NCBI GenBank assembly: GCA_039704465.1
Contig: JASFAU010000007.1
Coordinates: 310,001 to 374,000 of the forward strand
From: Plasmodiophora brassicae
Lineage: Eukaryota; Endomyxa; Phytomyxea; Plasmodiophorida; Plasmodiophoridae
Direction of reading: 5' to 3'
Length of the DNA stretch: 64,000 bases
The translations under genes and the position numbers were made by a program. The notes under the pieces are model-generated. The model ran no database searches, had not been told where the DNA came from, and was given only the letters and a program-made list of their open reading frames with translations. Shown here in pieces: positions 11,937-21,920 of the stretch (the first letter of the stretch is position 1; the number at the start of each line of letters is the position of its first letter).

Positions 11937-13257
11937 ATGGGCGATGCGAATGACGATAACGTTTGGGTGTATGGGGCCGTCCTTAACCTATTCGGGTCGG
12001 TGGCGATCAATTTCGGGACGAACGTCATGAAGCTGGGCCATGCCAAGAACGACGAACTGGTTGCTGACGGGGGCGCGCCGAAGAAGTGGTACAAGTCAAC
12101 GACGTGGCTGACGGGGACGGCCTTCTTCAGCCTAGGCAACGTTGTCAACTTTATCTCGTTTGGGTTCGCTGCCCAGTCGCTGCTGTCGGCTCTGAGTTCC
12201 ATCCAATTCGTCACCAATGTCATATTCGCGTCATACTTGCACCACGAACGTATCACGAAACGAGTCCTGCTCGGCACCTTCTGGATCGTACTTGGCAATT
12301 GCTTCATTGTCGTGTTCGCCCATTCGGATACCCCCGAGTATTCAGCTGATCAGTTACTGGAGCTCTACGTTCGCGACTCCTATATCATCTACATATGCTG
12401 CCTGTTCGTTGGCCTGCTAGCCATGCAAGCCCTGTACATGAATGTATCTGGAACTCTTCGAAATAAGACCTGGGACATTTCCTCCAATCAGACGCGCTCC
12501 AGTTCAATCAAGAGACATTTGTACCTTCCTGTCCTTTACGCGCTGGTGTCCGCCAGTAAGCCAACTTCGTCACAGACGTTATGCGATTCTGATGCTGTTC
12601 TGTATGTGCAGTGATCGGTACACAGTCCGTCATGCTGGCAAAGTCAGCCTCCATTCTAATCAGAACGTCAATTGCGGATTCCAACCAGCTGAACGGTCCC
12701 GCCATATATGTCGTTCTTTCGTTCTGGGCGATCACCATGGCATTCTGGTACGCGTCGCTGCACCATGACTTACTGTGTTCCCTTCCTTTCAGCTTGACGT
12801 GCATGCACGCGCAGGCTTCACCGAATGAACTCAGCGTTGCGGAGCTACGACGGCATCCTGATCATTCCTCTTCTCCAGGTGGCCTGGATCTTGTTCAGCA
12901 TCATCGGAGGAGGTCGGCAATGCACTTTTGCGCGTGAGCGTTCCCGGATGGATGAAAATCATCTCAGGTATCTACTTCTGCGAGTTTGACGATTTCGAGG
13001 CCGTCGAAGCTGTGGGGTTCTCCATCGGCCTCGTCATGATCGTCGCGGGCGTGTACGTACTGTCCTCGGGCAAGGCAGCCGTCCAGAGGAGCGGCTTGTT
13101 AGAGCTGGGCCCGGCAGACATACAGCGTGAACAGACCCTGTCGAGCGAGCTAGGTCATACTCCACGGTCGTCAATCATGTCCCTGCTTGCACCTGTATTA
13201 ACCGCCCGTGACGTATACGTTGATATGACGGTGCTCACCAGAGGCCGCAGGATTTGA
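11937..13257 (+). CDS. NIPA-family (magnesium transporter-like) membrane protein, 4 exons
   Basis: NIPA/DUF803 proteins are multi-pass transporters linked to Mg2+ uptake. Exons are 11937-12555, 12612-12747, 12815-12912 and 12968-13257; introns are 56, 67 and 55 nt, in phase, giving 380 aa. The start is ATG 11937, because the frame upstream has only a GTG. Hallmarks are SLLSALSSIQFVTNVIFASY, a GTFWIVLGNCFIVVF helix, an LYALVSAMIGTQSVMLAKS segment, ALRSYDGILIIPLLQVAWIL and IIGGGIYFCEF. About nine hydrophobic segments fit the family topology. A hydrophilic C-terminal tail of ~70 residues follows. The second intron uses the later of two possible CAG acceptors; only that one restores the ALRSYDG frame. 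Confidence 0.88.
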
Positions 13258-13485
13258 TTCTCTGGGAGCAGCAGCACCCAGACTGTTCCTCCGTCCATGA
13301 TCCTATTGATCACGTATCCATAGGGACACTCGTCGACAAGGCAGATCACATCACCGGGCAGCCAGACAAGGATGCCAGGGGCGCCAAGCTATAAAATGAA
13401 GATGTACCGGAACCCAAGAGACAGGCCATACGATACAAAAGGCACCAATCTGGAGTTGTATGCAACGAAATGAATGAAAGAGAGC

Positions 13486-15498
13486 TTACACGGATGCAGG
13501 AGTATCGTCGCCGACATCGATCTTGCCAGCCGGAACATCAGCGACAGCGTCTGGGGTGCTGGCTGGATCCTCAGTGACGTCGTATGAGGTGGTGGCTGGA
13601 GCATCCGCAGCAGCGCCTGGAGCAGCGGGCGCTTCAACATCCCCACGTGGGACGTCGGCTGGACCTTCAACATCGTCCATGGGGTCGACGACGGGAAGTT
13701 GAGCACCGCCAAATGGATCACGGTCGGGAGCGTCGGCGTCATCGCCGGCAACTTCGACGACAACTTCAGGAGCATCAGTGGTCAGCGCGCCGACGATCCC
13801 TGCAGGTGCATCACTTGGTGGAACGTGGGCGTCGGGAGCGATTAGGGTGTCAACAGCGATGTCAGCGTCGTCGGTCGGGTCGCCGACAACGATGGCGGGT
13901 GGTGGGCCTGCAATGGGCTTCGCGATCGTTCCAGAGCGGTATGAGGCAACGAAGGCACCGACCGCGATGGACAGGGCGACGACCGCGATGATGATCCCGG
14001 CGGCGTTCTTCGACGAAGTGCTATCCGGTTTGGACTCGGGAACGACCAGCTCGCGCTTGGGCAGCAAATTCGTCTGCTGGGTTTTCTCAGCCGACCGGCT
14101 CAGGAGGAACGCGATTGCTCCAGCTCCAGCCACCGCAGCGGTGGAGGCACCACCGATGGCGAATTTGGCCAGCGTGGAGACCTCCCGCGACTTCTTGGCA
14201 GGTTTGTTGTCGACCTTCGCGGGATGAGCGGATCGATGAATGGCCTTCTTCACGGTTCCAACTAGACCCTGCTTACTCAGGAGCGCGACAATGAGAATAC
14301 CAGCAGCGGCCGTCCTGTGCCGCTTAGCAAAATCAGAGCCTCGTTTGCAGAAAGACGATTCGGCGTCCACAGCCCCTGAACGGGTTTGGTCGGGCTTTGG
14401 TGTTTCGTCCTGACCGCCGACGGTCTGGCCAGATTCACTGCCAGATGCAATGTGGGCCTTCTTGTCGACCTCATTAGAGCCACCGTCAGACGCGATGTTG
14501 ACGTTCAACGTTGCTTCCTCGGCAGTACCCGCCTTAACAGGCTCACTGACAAGCACGTCGGTGGACAACGCCTCCTGCTTCTCTTCCTCATCGTCAGATG
14601 TGCTCTCAGACGCGATGTTCAACGCAGTCTCCTCCGCGGTACCCGCCTGAACAGGTTCACTGGGAGGCACGTCGCCGGAATTCAGCACTTGCTTGGTTTC
14701 TTCCTCGTCAGATGTGCTCTCAGATGCGATGTTCAACGCTAACTTCTCCGCGGTACCCGTCTGAACAGGTTCGCTGGCAGACATGTCGCCGGAATTCAGC
14801 ACTTGCTTATTTTCCTCCTCGTCAGATGTTCTTTCAGACGCGATGTTCAACGCTACCTCCTCGGCAGTACCCGCCTTAACAGGCTCACTGGCAAGCACGT
14901 CGGTGGACAACGCCTCATGCTTCTCTTCCTCCTCGTCAGAAGTGCTCTCAGACGCGATGTTCAACGCTGTCTCCTCCGCGGTACCCGCCTGAACAGGTTC
15001 ACTGGGAGGCACGTCGCCGGAATTCAGCACATGCTTGGTTTCTTCCTCGTCAGATGTGCTCTCAGATGCGATGTTCAACGCTAACTTCCCCGCGGTACCC
15101 GTCTGAACAGGTTCGCTGGCAGACACGTCGCCGGAATTCAGCACTTGCTTCTCTTCCTCCTCGTCAGAAGTGCTCTCAGACGCGATGTTCAACGATGTCT
15201 CCTCCGCGGTACCCTCCTGAACAGGTTCACTGGCAAGCACGTCGCCGGAATTCAGCGCTTGCATCACCTCCATGGCCGCCTCGAAAGATGCACCATTAGC
15301 GCCGTCCATATTTTCACGAAGGTCGGTGTCTGTGAACAGGCGAACGTTGTCGCCGACAGAAGCTGGCATCGGGTGTTCGGTACCTCCTCCTGGCGAACTT
15401 GGTACGCCGCCGGTGACCGCCAGCCCATCAGGGTCGGCCCCGAACGAGATGCCCAACAGGAACGCAATCAGCGCAAGCGTGGAGACGTGCTCCAACAT
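13486..15498 (-). CDS. Secreted/surface protein with seven 38-residue tandem repeats
   Basis: 670 aa in a single exon starting at 15498. MLEHVSTLALIAFLLGISFG is a signal peptide. Residues 80-346 are seven copies of a 38-residue acidic repeat (core SEPVQAGTAEE then LNIASESTSDEEE). After that come a basic region (KKAIHRSAHPAK), a small-residue hydrophobic helix (FAIGGASTAAVAGAGAIAFL), a second hydrophobic segment (AAGIIIAVVALSIAVGAFVA) that may span a membrane, and an Asp/Pro/Ala-rich tail. There are almost no cysteines and no known domain. Such low-complexity acidic repeats are common in surface or secreted proteins of parasites. Location and role are inference; function is unknown. Confidence 0.75.
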   Translation of the reverse strand: MLEHVSTLALIAFLLGISFGADPDGLAVTGGVPSSPGGGTEHPMPASVGDNVRLFTDTDLRENMDGANGASFEAAMEVMQALNSGDVLASEPVQEGTAEETSLNIASESTSDEEEEKQVLNSGDVSASEPVQTGTAGKLALNIASESTSDEEETKHVLNSGDVPPSEPVQAGTAEETALNIASESTSDEEEEKHEALSTDVLASEPVKAGTAEEVALNIASERTSDEEENKQVLNSGDMSASEPVQTGTAEKLALNIASESTSDEEETKQVLNSGDVPPSEPVQAGTAEETALNIASESTSDDEEEKQEALSTDVLVSEPVKAGTAEEATLNVNIASDGGSNEVDKKAHIASGSESGQTVGGQDETPKPDQTRSGAVDAESSFCKRGSDFAKRHRTAAAGILIVALLSKQGLVGTVKKAIHRSAHPAKVDNKPAKKSREVSTLAKFAIGGASTAAVAGAGAIAFLLSRSAEKTQQTNLLPKRELVVPESKPDSTSSKNAAGIIIAVVALSIAVGAFVASYRSGTIAKPIAGPPPAIVVGDPTDDADIAVDTLIAPDAHVPPSDAPAGIVGALTTDAPEVVVEVAGDDADAPDRDPFGGAQLPVVDPMDDVEGPADVPRGDVEAPAAPGAAADAPATTSYDVTEDPASTPDAVADVPAGKIDVGDDTPASV
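14464..15261 (-). repeat. 114-bp coding tandem repeat, 7 units with a 3-unit higher-order period
   Basis: Seven in-frame 114-bp units. Units 2-4 (about 14806-15147) and units 5-7 (about 14464-14805) form two copies of a 342-bp block. Both begin QVLNSGD-SASEPVQTGTA, continue VLNSGDVPPSEPVQAGTA and end EALSTDVL-SEPVKAGTA. The last unit is degenerate. Confidence 0.85.
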
Positions 15499-15976
15499 GA
15501 TGCCGCACTGCCCTTCTTCCGGACTGAGCTGGCCACCTGAAAGCAGGTTCCTCCTCCCCCAGTCGTTGTCCCAGAATAGATCGGAGCAGTGCTGCTGCTA
15601 AATACAGAGCGTCTCCACCGCGCTCGGCAGAATGCGACGACATCACCATTTTCCCGTCCAGGATGGTGCGATCGGTCTCCTCCACCGCCGGGCGGCAAGC
15701 GGTAACACCATTGGCAGTCACGGCAGGTTGGCCCTCCTCTCCTGCGCGAAACTGGGGACGAAATGGCAAGCGGCCGCACGACGATGAGGACCTGGGTCCG
15801 CTGTCCAACACTAACGATACAAGGCTACAGCATCTAAACTTTGAAAGGTGCCAAGGTGACATGCATGGGCGACTAACTGTCGATCTGCCTGAACGGCCTG
15901 TGTGTGGCGCCAGTGCTGAACTTTAGTGTCATGTATCGAAAAGGAAGGAACTTTTCGTGGTGGACAGCGTCGCGGG
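15499..15976. other. Intergenic, no gene seen
   Basis: Between the start of the repeat-protein gene and the stop of the next minus-strand gene. ORFs on both strands look like chance frames. It should hold the repeat gene's promoter. Confidence 0.3.
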
Positions 15977-17688
15977 TTACAGGACGAAGAACACGATCGT
16001 GGCGAGCAGGATTGCAATTGCAATCGTGTAGTCCATGGCGCTAGCCGGGCTCACCGTTGGAGCAGGCGTGGGTGCTGGTGTGGGCGCCGCTGGTGCCATA
16101 GTGGTGGTCGTCGATACGCCAGCAGACAAGACTTGGACAGACTGCAGCGTGCCTGACAACGCTGACCCGGTCCCGCTGATCGACACCGAATCCGTCTGCA
16201 CGTTCGTCATGGTGATATCAGCAGTCACCGTCTGCGCCAGCAAGCGACGCCGGTTGCCGCTGCGAGGAGTGCAGGTGACCTGATCGCGTCCGATTTGAGC
16301 ACCCACAGCAGCGTCCTCGACCAGCTCGTCGCAGGTCGCTTGCGCAGACACGTTCGTGAGCACCGATGCCCGGACCGTGACGTTCCTCCCTGCCCAGCAG
16401 GGCTGCGGCAGGATCAGACCTTTCAAGAAGCAACTCGAGTTCGTAGCAGCAGTGTGTCCCAACAGGCCGATGACAGACGGGATGGAAGCACCACAGCAGC
16501 CAGCCCGGTTGATGACCGCCTGGACCTGGTTCCGACAGCCCTGCGAGCATGGCGCCATCTTGCAGGCGTCGAGAGATCCGCGCACGTCGGACAGCGCGAG
16601 GGTGCCGTTCGCGATCATCTGCAGGTGCGCGATGGTGACGTTCAGGAACGGGATGACCTTGTCGACGCAAGGACGCGCCAGGTTCCGGTTACTGTTGTCC
16701 CCGAAGCAGGCACCCTGGAACAGGTTATGGAAACGACGGTCTGGGTTCACCTGCAACGACCAGAATTGTCAATGGTAAGCGTACGATGCGCTCGAGTCGG
16801 TGTATACGGTCAGGTTGCTGGAGGCGTATGCCACTTGCGAGTAGTAACGTCTCCAGCAGGGGGAGCACAGGTCCCCGAATCGGGTGCCGTTGAACGTCTG
16901 ACGCTTGAGGGCGCAGTACACGCCGTCGTCGTCCTTCATGCATGCCGCGAACATCTTGGTGGCGTCGACTGCCTGCTGGGGCGGTGGTGGAGGCTTGCCA
17001 TACGCACTCCCGCCGCGAGCATTGTCCCGGTTGGCAAGCAGCGCACACGGTTGACAAGCCATATCCAACGCCTGCTGCGATACTTGGTCCTGAAAAGCTG
17101 GGGGTCAGCTCAAATCATTGGAAGTTACAGATGGTGGCGACTGACGTTATCGGCAAGCTTAAGCATCGGAAGTTGGTCGGAACAGGGGGCTTTGTTATTT
17201 GGCGGCGGGCACATGCGGCCTTGGAACACCCGAAGCGCGTTCGTCACGTTGATGATCAGGTCGACAGCCAGGTTGGGCTGTCCGGGACCTCGACGTTTCC
17301 CAGCATCGTCGCCCGAGCACCTGTCGTTGACGTTGTCCAACGCTTGTAACAGCTGCCGCTGGCAACCGTTTGGGGCACACCAGGCCTGGCGTTGTGCCCC
17401 GGAGGCCGAGCTCGCGTTCTTGAAGCACGTGTAGGCCAGGTTGGCCAGGTTCGTCAACGGGTTCAGACATTTGGGCTTGATGTCCTGGTTGACGTTTGGA
17501 CCACCTGGCGGTGGCGCACTGAATGGGGGCGGGGCGTCCCGGCTGTAGTTGTGCGGTGCTGCCGTTGGAGGCGGGGTCTGAAAGTCGGGAGGTGGGGGTT
17601 GCGACTCCCTTGGCGACGGCCCGGGTCCTCCATCACCGCTAGCAACCGCTACCAGAACGATGAGCAGATAGGCGACGACGCGTATCAT
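15977..17688 (-). CDS. Cys-rich secreted protein with GPI-type C-terminus, 3 exons
   Basis: Exons are 17146-17688, 16808-17089 and 15977-16750; introns are 56 and 57 nt, in phase, giving 532 aa. The start at 17688 gives a clean signal peptide (MIRVVAYLLIVLVAVASG); an ATG 12 codons upstream would bury it. A Pro-rich spacer follows (PPPPDFQTPPPTAAP). The ectodomain is rich in cysteines, with CXXC-like and CXXXC spacings (CAPNGC, CSPCW, CKMAPCSQGC) and many N-glycosylation sequons (NYS, NVT, NGT, NSS). A Thr/Pro/Ala stalk precedes a terminal hydrophobic segment (YTIAIAILLATIVFFVL) that ends the protein, as in GPI-anchored proteins. I recognise no family. It is probably a cell-surface glycoprotein. 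Confidence 0.75.
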
Positions 17689-18158
17689 GGGGCTTGAACA
17701 GCGGACGCAAACTCTCTCGTTCACACTACTTGCGTTCTGACGAAACGTAGGGAGTTCCCGAGCAGCTCGTCAGCCGTACAAACGTGACCCGCCGGCTGTG
17801 GGCGAAGACACAGTATGGCGCATGATGCCATTGGTCACAGAGTCGCACGACGCGGTGTCGATGGTACTATAGCGCAGCGAATGTGTGACGCGTCGCACAT
17901 GCGGACGATGCAGCAAGAGGGTAACGTTAGCCAACCACCTCAGCGGACGTCGACTACGTCTGCGAAAGTGTGACATACTGCACGTGCCTACTGTACCAGA
18001 ACGATGCAGCAAGCCAGAAAATTTGCCATTGAGCTCAGCGTGCGTTACTACAGTACTGTACGGTACACTGAACCTCAACTTACGACGTCTACATAGGCAG
18101 TAGCGTTCAATAATGTCGGTAAGCCAATCAGACCAAGAGAGCCAGCAACGGACATAGT
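17689..18158. other. Intergenic, no gene seen
   Basis: 470 bp between the GPI-type gene start and the RPB6 stop. The only ORFs are short and lack coding character. It must include the upstream region of the GPI-type gene. Confidence 0.3.
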
Positions 18159-18811
18159 TTAGAGTTTGGGGTCAACGATTAGTTCGTTGACAGCCCAATC
18201 CTCATAGGAGTTATCGGGGAGGAAGCGCCGAATGATGATCGGGATTTTCTTCTCGCGAAGCTCTTTCATGGCAATCTCCAGTGGGTCGGTCTCACCTTCC
18301 AGGTCGACCATCACAGGAGCGTTCATGCTGGAACGTACGCGATTAGACTTTGTGGAAAACATCGCGTATCATTCATGCACCTAATTTGAAGTGCTCGCGT
18401 TCCAAGCACTCTCGCTTTTTCGTATTTTGTCATATATGGTGTGGTGGATCTTTCGGTCGCAGCTGGAGCGGCGGCTCCTGCGAATGCATTTAACCACAAA
18501 GGTTCCCGGTACAGTTCCAAGAGAAACATACCATCAGTCACGTCCATAAGTGCAATACCGCCCTCAACGCCGTCCATCCTGGACACACATTAGCCGTGTA
18601 CCGTGCTGACCGACCATCACAAGACCCACCCTCCATTGCGAGAATCCATTGCAGATAGGAACGAGGCGGGCCCACGGACTCCGTGACGCTTAGCGACGGA
18701 GTCCGTGACTGCTGCTGGCCATACCTGACAGGCTCACACACCCCGTTTGACCTTGCTACCTGCTTTCCCCTGAACGTCGACTTCGCTGTCTCTTTCATCA
18801 TGCAATATCAT
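18159..18811 (-). CDS. RPB6: RNA polymerase subunit RPB6 / RPABC2, 4 exons
   Basis: Common subunit of RNA polymerases I, II and III (homologue of bacterial omega). Exons are 18738-18811, 18532-18578, 18381-18477 and 18159-18327, giving 128 aa, close to the usual ~127. The conserved core is complete: [56 protein letters not shown] and a final [13 protein letters not shown]. The N-terminal exon encodes the expected acidic lead (DERDSEVDV). Introns 2 and 3 are 54 and 53 nt. The first intron is 159 nt, unusually long here, and contains an inverted repeat; exon 1 is the least certain part. Confidence 0.9.
18674..18706. repeat. Perfect 11-bp inverted repeat inside RPB6 intron 1
   Basis: Arms ACGGACTCCGT (18674-18684) and ACGGAGTCCGT (18696-18706) with an 11-nt loop. 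Each arm is itself a near-palindrome around its central base. It could fold in the pre-mRNA and shorten the effective intron, or bind a dimeric factor; the role is unknown. Confidence 0.7.
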
Positions 18812-19092
18812 GCACGTCTTACCGGAAAAAATACATTGCCTCATCGTTGATCCCGGACCCAATGTTTCCACGGGTACCTCCGTTGGCTTATGCATGGAGA
18901 ACGCCCGGCGTCGTTAAGCGAGCAACCGACCTGGCGTCCTACTTGCAACGTAAGGATCTGCGAAACAATCAGGCCCGCAGGTGCAAGGCGCGGCAACGGC
19001 TTCGGTATCCCGCAAAAAGTGTCGTCAGGCGCACGGTCGGAAGTAAAAGAAGTAGACCGACGTCATTTTGAGCGTCGACGCCCCCCTTTGTC

Positions 19093-20704
19093 ATGATTCG
19101 TACGCGGTTGCTGGCCCGGCGCGTATCGTCATGCAGAGCATATCGGCAGCTTTCGACATCGTCGCAACCGGTGCGGGGCTCATACGGGCACCTGGCCGGT
19201 GGTGTGTTGATTTCTCTCTCATGGGCAGATGACGGTTCGGGAGGCGCTCAACTCCGCCCTCGACGAGGAGATGGCCCGCGACGAGCGTGTCTATGGTCAG
19301 ACGGGATTGTGCCTGTTTCTGGGATTGGTCTGACCGTCAAGTTCAGTTATCGGCGAAGAAGTTGCCGAATATAACGGCGCCTACAAGGTCAGTGGCCATA
19401 TAAGTCATTTGCTGCGTATCTGGTTCTTACCATCAGGGGCAGATTACAAAAGGCCTGTTTGATAAGTACGGCAAGAAACGGGTTGTGGATACCCCTATTA
19501 CCGAAATGGGTTTCGCGGGTGAATCCCAAACCGTTGTAATCGAATAGGATGCTTCAGGGTTGACAACGATTGCAGGCCTTGCGACGGGGTCAGCCATGGC
19601 TGGTCTCCGGCCAGTCTGCGAGTTCATGACAATGAACTTTAGCATGCAGGTTCGGCTATCTGTGATGATGCCTTCTCTGGTCCTCGTAGCTGATAGTCGT
19701 TAGGCTATTGACCAAATTGTCAACTCGGCAGGCAAATCACACTACATGTCTGGCGGTCAAATTAAGGTTTGCATTGCGCATATGGGCTCGACAATATCGA
19801 GATTCAAGCAACCGTAGGTCCCGATCGTGTTCCGGGGCCCTAATGGCCCAGCGCTTGGAGTAGGAGCACAACATTCGCAGTGCTTTGCAGCATGGTCCTT
19901 CGACGTTGCGTCGGCAAGAGGGCACTTGACTTACTCGTGATGTAGGTACGGATCTGTTCCCGGCCTGATAGTCCTGTCTCCATACGACTCCACCGACGCC
20001 CGTGGGTTGCTCAAGGCTGCTATTCGATCCGATTCGCCCGTTGTATTCCTTGAAGATGAGCTGATGTATGGGATGGGAGGTAACAGCAGCTACATGCCTT
20101 CTAAGTTGGTAAAACAGGTATGGGAAATCGTTCGACGTCCAACCAGAAGTTCTCGGGAAAGATTTCGTTCTGCCCCTTGGCAAAGCTCACATCGCCCGTC
20201 CTGGCAAAGATTGCACACTTGTGACCTTTTCCAAACCTGTCGGTCTCGCTCTGGAGGCCGCCGCCGAGCTTTCCGAGAAACACGGTGTCGACTGTGAGGT
20301 ACCTCGACCTCATCAGGCCCAAACACGATTCGAGTCTGAATTCTGCCCCTGATTCGGCAGGTTATCAATTTGCGGTCGATTAGACCTCTTGATCGCGACA
20401 CGATCATGGAGTCGGTCAGGCGGACGCATCACATCGTCACAATTGAACTCGGTCGGGATATCGTACGCTTCCCACGTACGCCTCACTCACTCTGCTCTGT
20501 ACAGGCTGGCCGTTCTGCGGCATCGGGGCCGAAATTTCGGCAATGGTTGCCGAGTCGGAAGCCTTTCACTACCTGGATGGGCCCGTTGCACGCGTCACCG
20601 GGGCGGATGTTCCTATGCCTTACGCGCAAGGCCTCGAGTCAGCAGCGCTCCCGTCCAAAGCCGATGTCATGTCGACCGTTCTGCGAACCGTCGGCCGTAA
20701 ATGA
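19093..20704 (+). CDS. PDHB: Pyruvate dehydrogenase E1 component beta subunit, mitochondrial, 11 exons
   Basis: Catalyses, with E1 alpha, the thiamine-dependent decarboxylation of pyruvate. Exons are 19093-19170, 19229-19295, 19347-19387, 19443-19518, 19576-19649, 19704-19766, 19818-19894, 19946-20065, 20118-20298, 20361-20451 and 20505-20704, giving 355 aa (human about 359). The ten introns are 51-62 nt with all phases consistent. The first exon is a mitochondrial presequence rich in Arg and Ser ([20 protein letters not shown]). The family core follows: [89 protein letters not shown] and [14 protein letters not shown]. One intron uses a duplicated GTATGGG at both splice sites; only one placement gives LMYGKSFD. 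Confidence 0.95.
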
Positions 20705-20823
20705 CGATAATTCTAGAAGAGTAAACGCTGGATGTCATCAGTCGCACCCAGTGAACCCACTGACTGGCGGAACCGGGTTCGATCGGGTACCGTGCTCTAG
20801 CTGGCGCTATATTGTTTTACCGC

Positions 20824-21873
20824 ATGACGCTCGACTGTTTCGCGCGTCTTGGTTCTGACGTTATCTCGCTTGTCGTCTCGTTCCTGTCGCTGGGCGACGA
20901 CGTCATATCGTGCCTACGATGCTCCCGATGGATTCGCCACTGGGTCCTGGTCGCCCTTCCCCTCCATCGTTCGCAGTATGACGTGATCGTCTGGGCCGTC
21001 CGCGCCGGTTATCCTCGTGTCCTCGATGGCGTCCTAAAGCTGGCCGGCGTTGACCCGTCCATGTTCAACAACATTGCCGTCCGCATCGCGTCGACGTCGG
21101 ACGCGTACCTGGACAACCTTCGCCTTCTCCTGGACGACAAGCGCGTCGACCCAACGGCATCCTGCAATGGCCCGATTCGACGAGCGTCAGAATACGGCCT
21201 GGCACGGATCGTTGAAACGCTGCTGGATGACGGCCGACCTGACCCGAGCGCCGTCGATAGCGCTGCGTTGCGTTCCGCTTGCAAGAATGGCCACGTGGAC
21301 ACCGTACGCCTCCTGCTCGCCGACGGGCGTGCGAGCCCGAGTGCAGACGGGAACGCAGCGCTGCTGTCGGCCAGTAGCAAAGGGCACCTGCAGATCGTCG
21401 GCATGCTCCTTAACGACCCGAGGGTGAACCCTGGATACTTCGGTAATGTTGCCGTGCTGAACGCCACCATGCACAACCACGCCGACGTCGTCCTCAGGCT
21501 GCTCGCCGACCCTCGCGTACACGACGTGGTCGACGAGGGCTACTTGCTAAGGCGGGCATGCCACCATGGCGTCATTGGCGTCGTCCAGTGGCTGCTTCGT
21601 GACCGGTCGCATCGGGATCTCAACTATCAAGCCGCCCTGCTGGCGGCGCGCAAGGCGGGCCAGAACGACATCGTCCAGATGCTCGTCAACGGAGGCCACG
21701 TTAGCCCGCCTCCTGACCTCGACGTGAACCTGAAACGACGCCGGTGCCCGTGCCATCGGTGCATGGCAATGCAGATGAGAAGAAGCGACGCTCCTGATGC
21801 TCTTCCGGTTTTCACGGGGATCGACGATCACATGATGCCGTCGCTTCCAGGTCGCAAATGTCGATTCATGTGA
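20824..21873 (+). CDS. Ankyrin-repeat protein with F-box-like N-terminus
   Basis: 349 aa, single exon. The start is ATG 20824, since the frame upstream has no earlier ATG. The N-terminal ~45 residues (LGSDVISLVVSFLSLGDDVI then a Cys/Trp-rich segment) look like an F-box or related short helical module. Residues ~60-290 contain about seven degenerate ankyrin repeats with helices such as AALRSACKNGHVDTVRLLL, AALLSASSKGHLQIVGMLL and AALLAARKAGQNDIVQMLV. The C-terminus is basic with a CPCHRC motif. F-box plus ankyrin would suggest a substrate adaptor for SCF-type ubiquitin ligase, but the F-box call is weak. Large ankyrin families are common in protists. Confidence 0.8.
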   Translation: MTLDCFARLGSDVISLVVSFLSLGDDVISCLRCSRWIRHWVLVALPLHRSQYDVIVWAVRAGYPRVLDGVLKLAGVDPSMFNNIAVRIASTSDAYLDNLRLLLDDKRVDPTASCNGPIRRASEYGLARIVETLLDDGRPDPSAVDSAALRSACKNGHVDTVRLLLADGRASPSADGNAALLSASSKGHLQIVGMLLNDPRVNPGYFGNVAVLNATMHNHADVVLRLLADPRVHDVVDEGYLLRRACHHGVIGVVQWLLRDRSHRDLNYQAALLAARKAGQNDIVQMLVNGGHVSPPPDLDVNLKRRRCPCHRCMAMQMRRSDAPDALPVFTGIDDHMMPSLPGRKCRFM

Positions 21874-21920
21874 TGGCGGGCCAGATAGCCTCCTATGATA
21901 CACTTTACATGTGATACACG

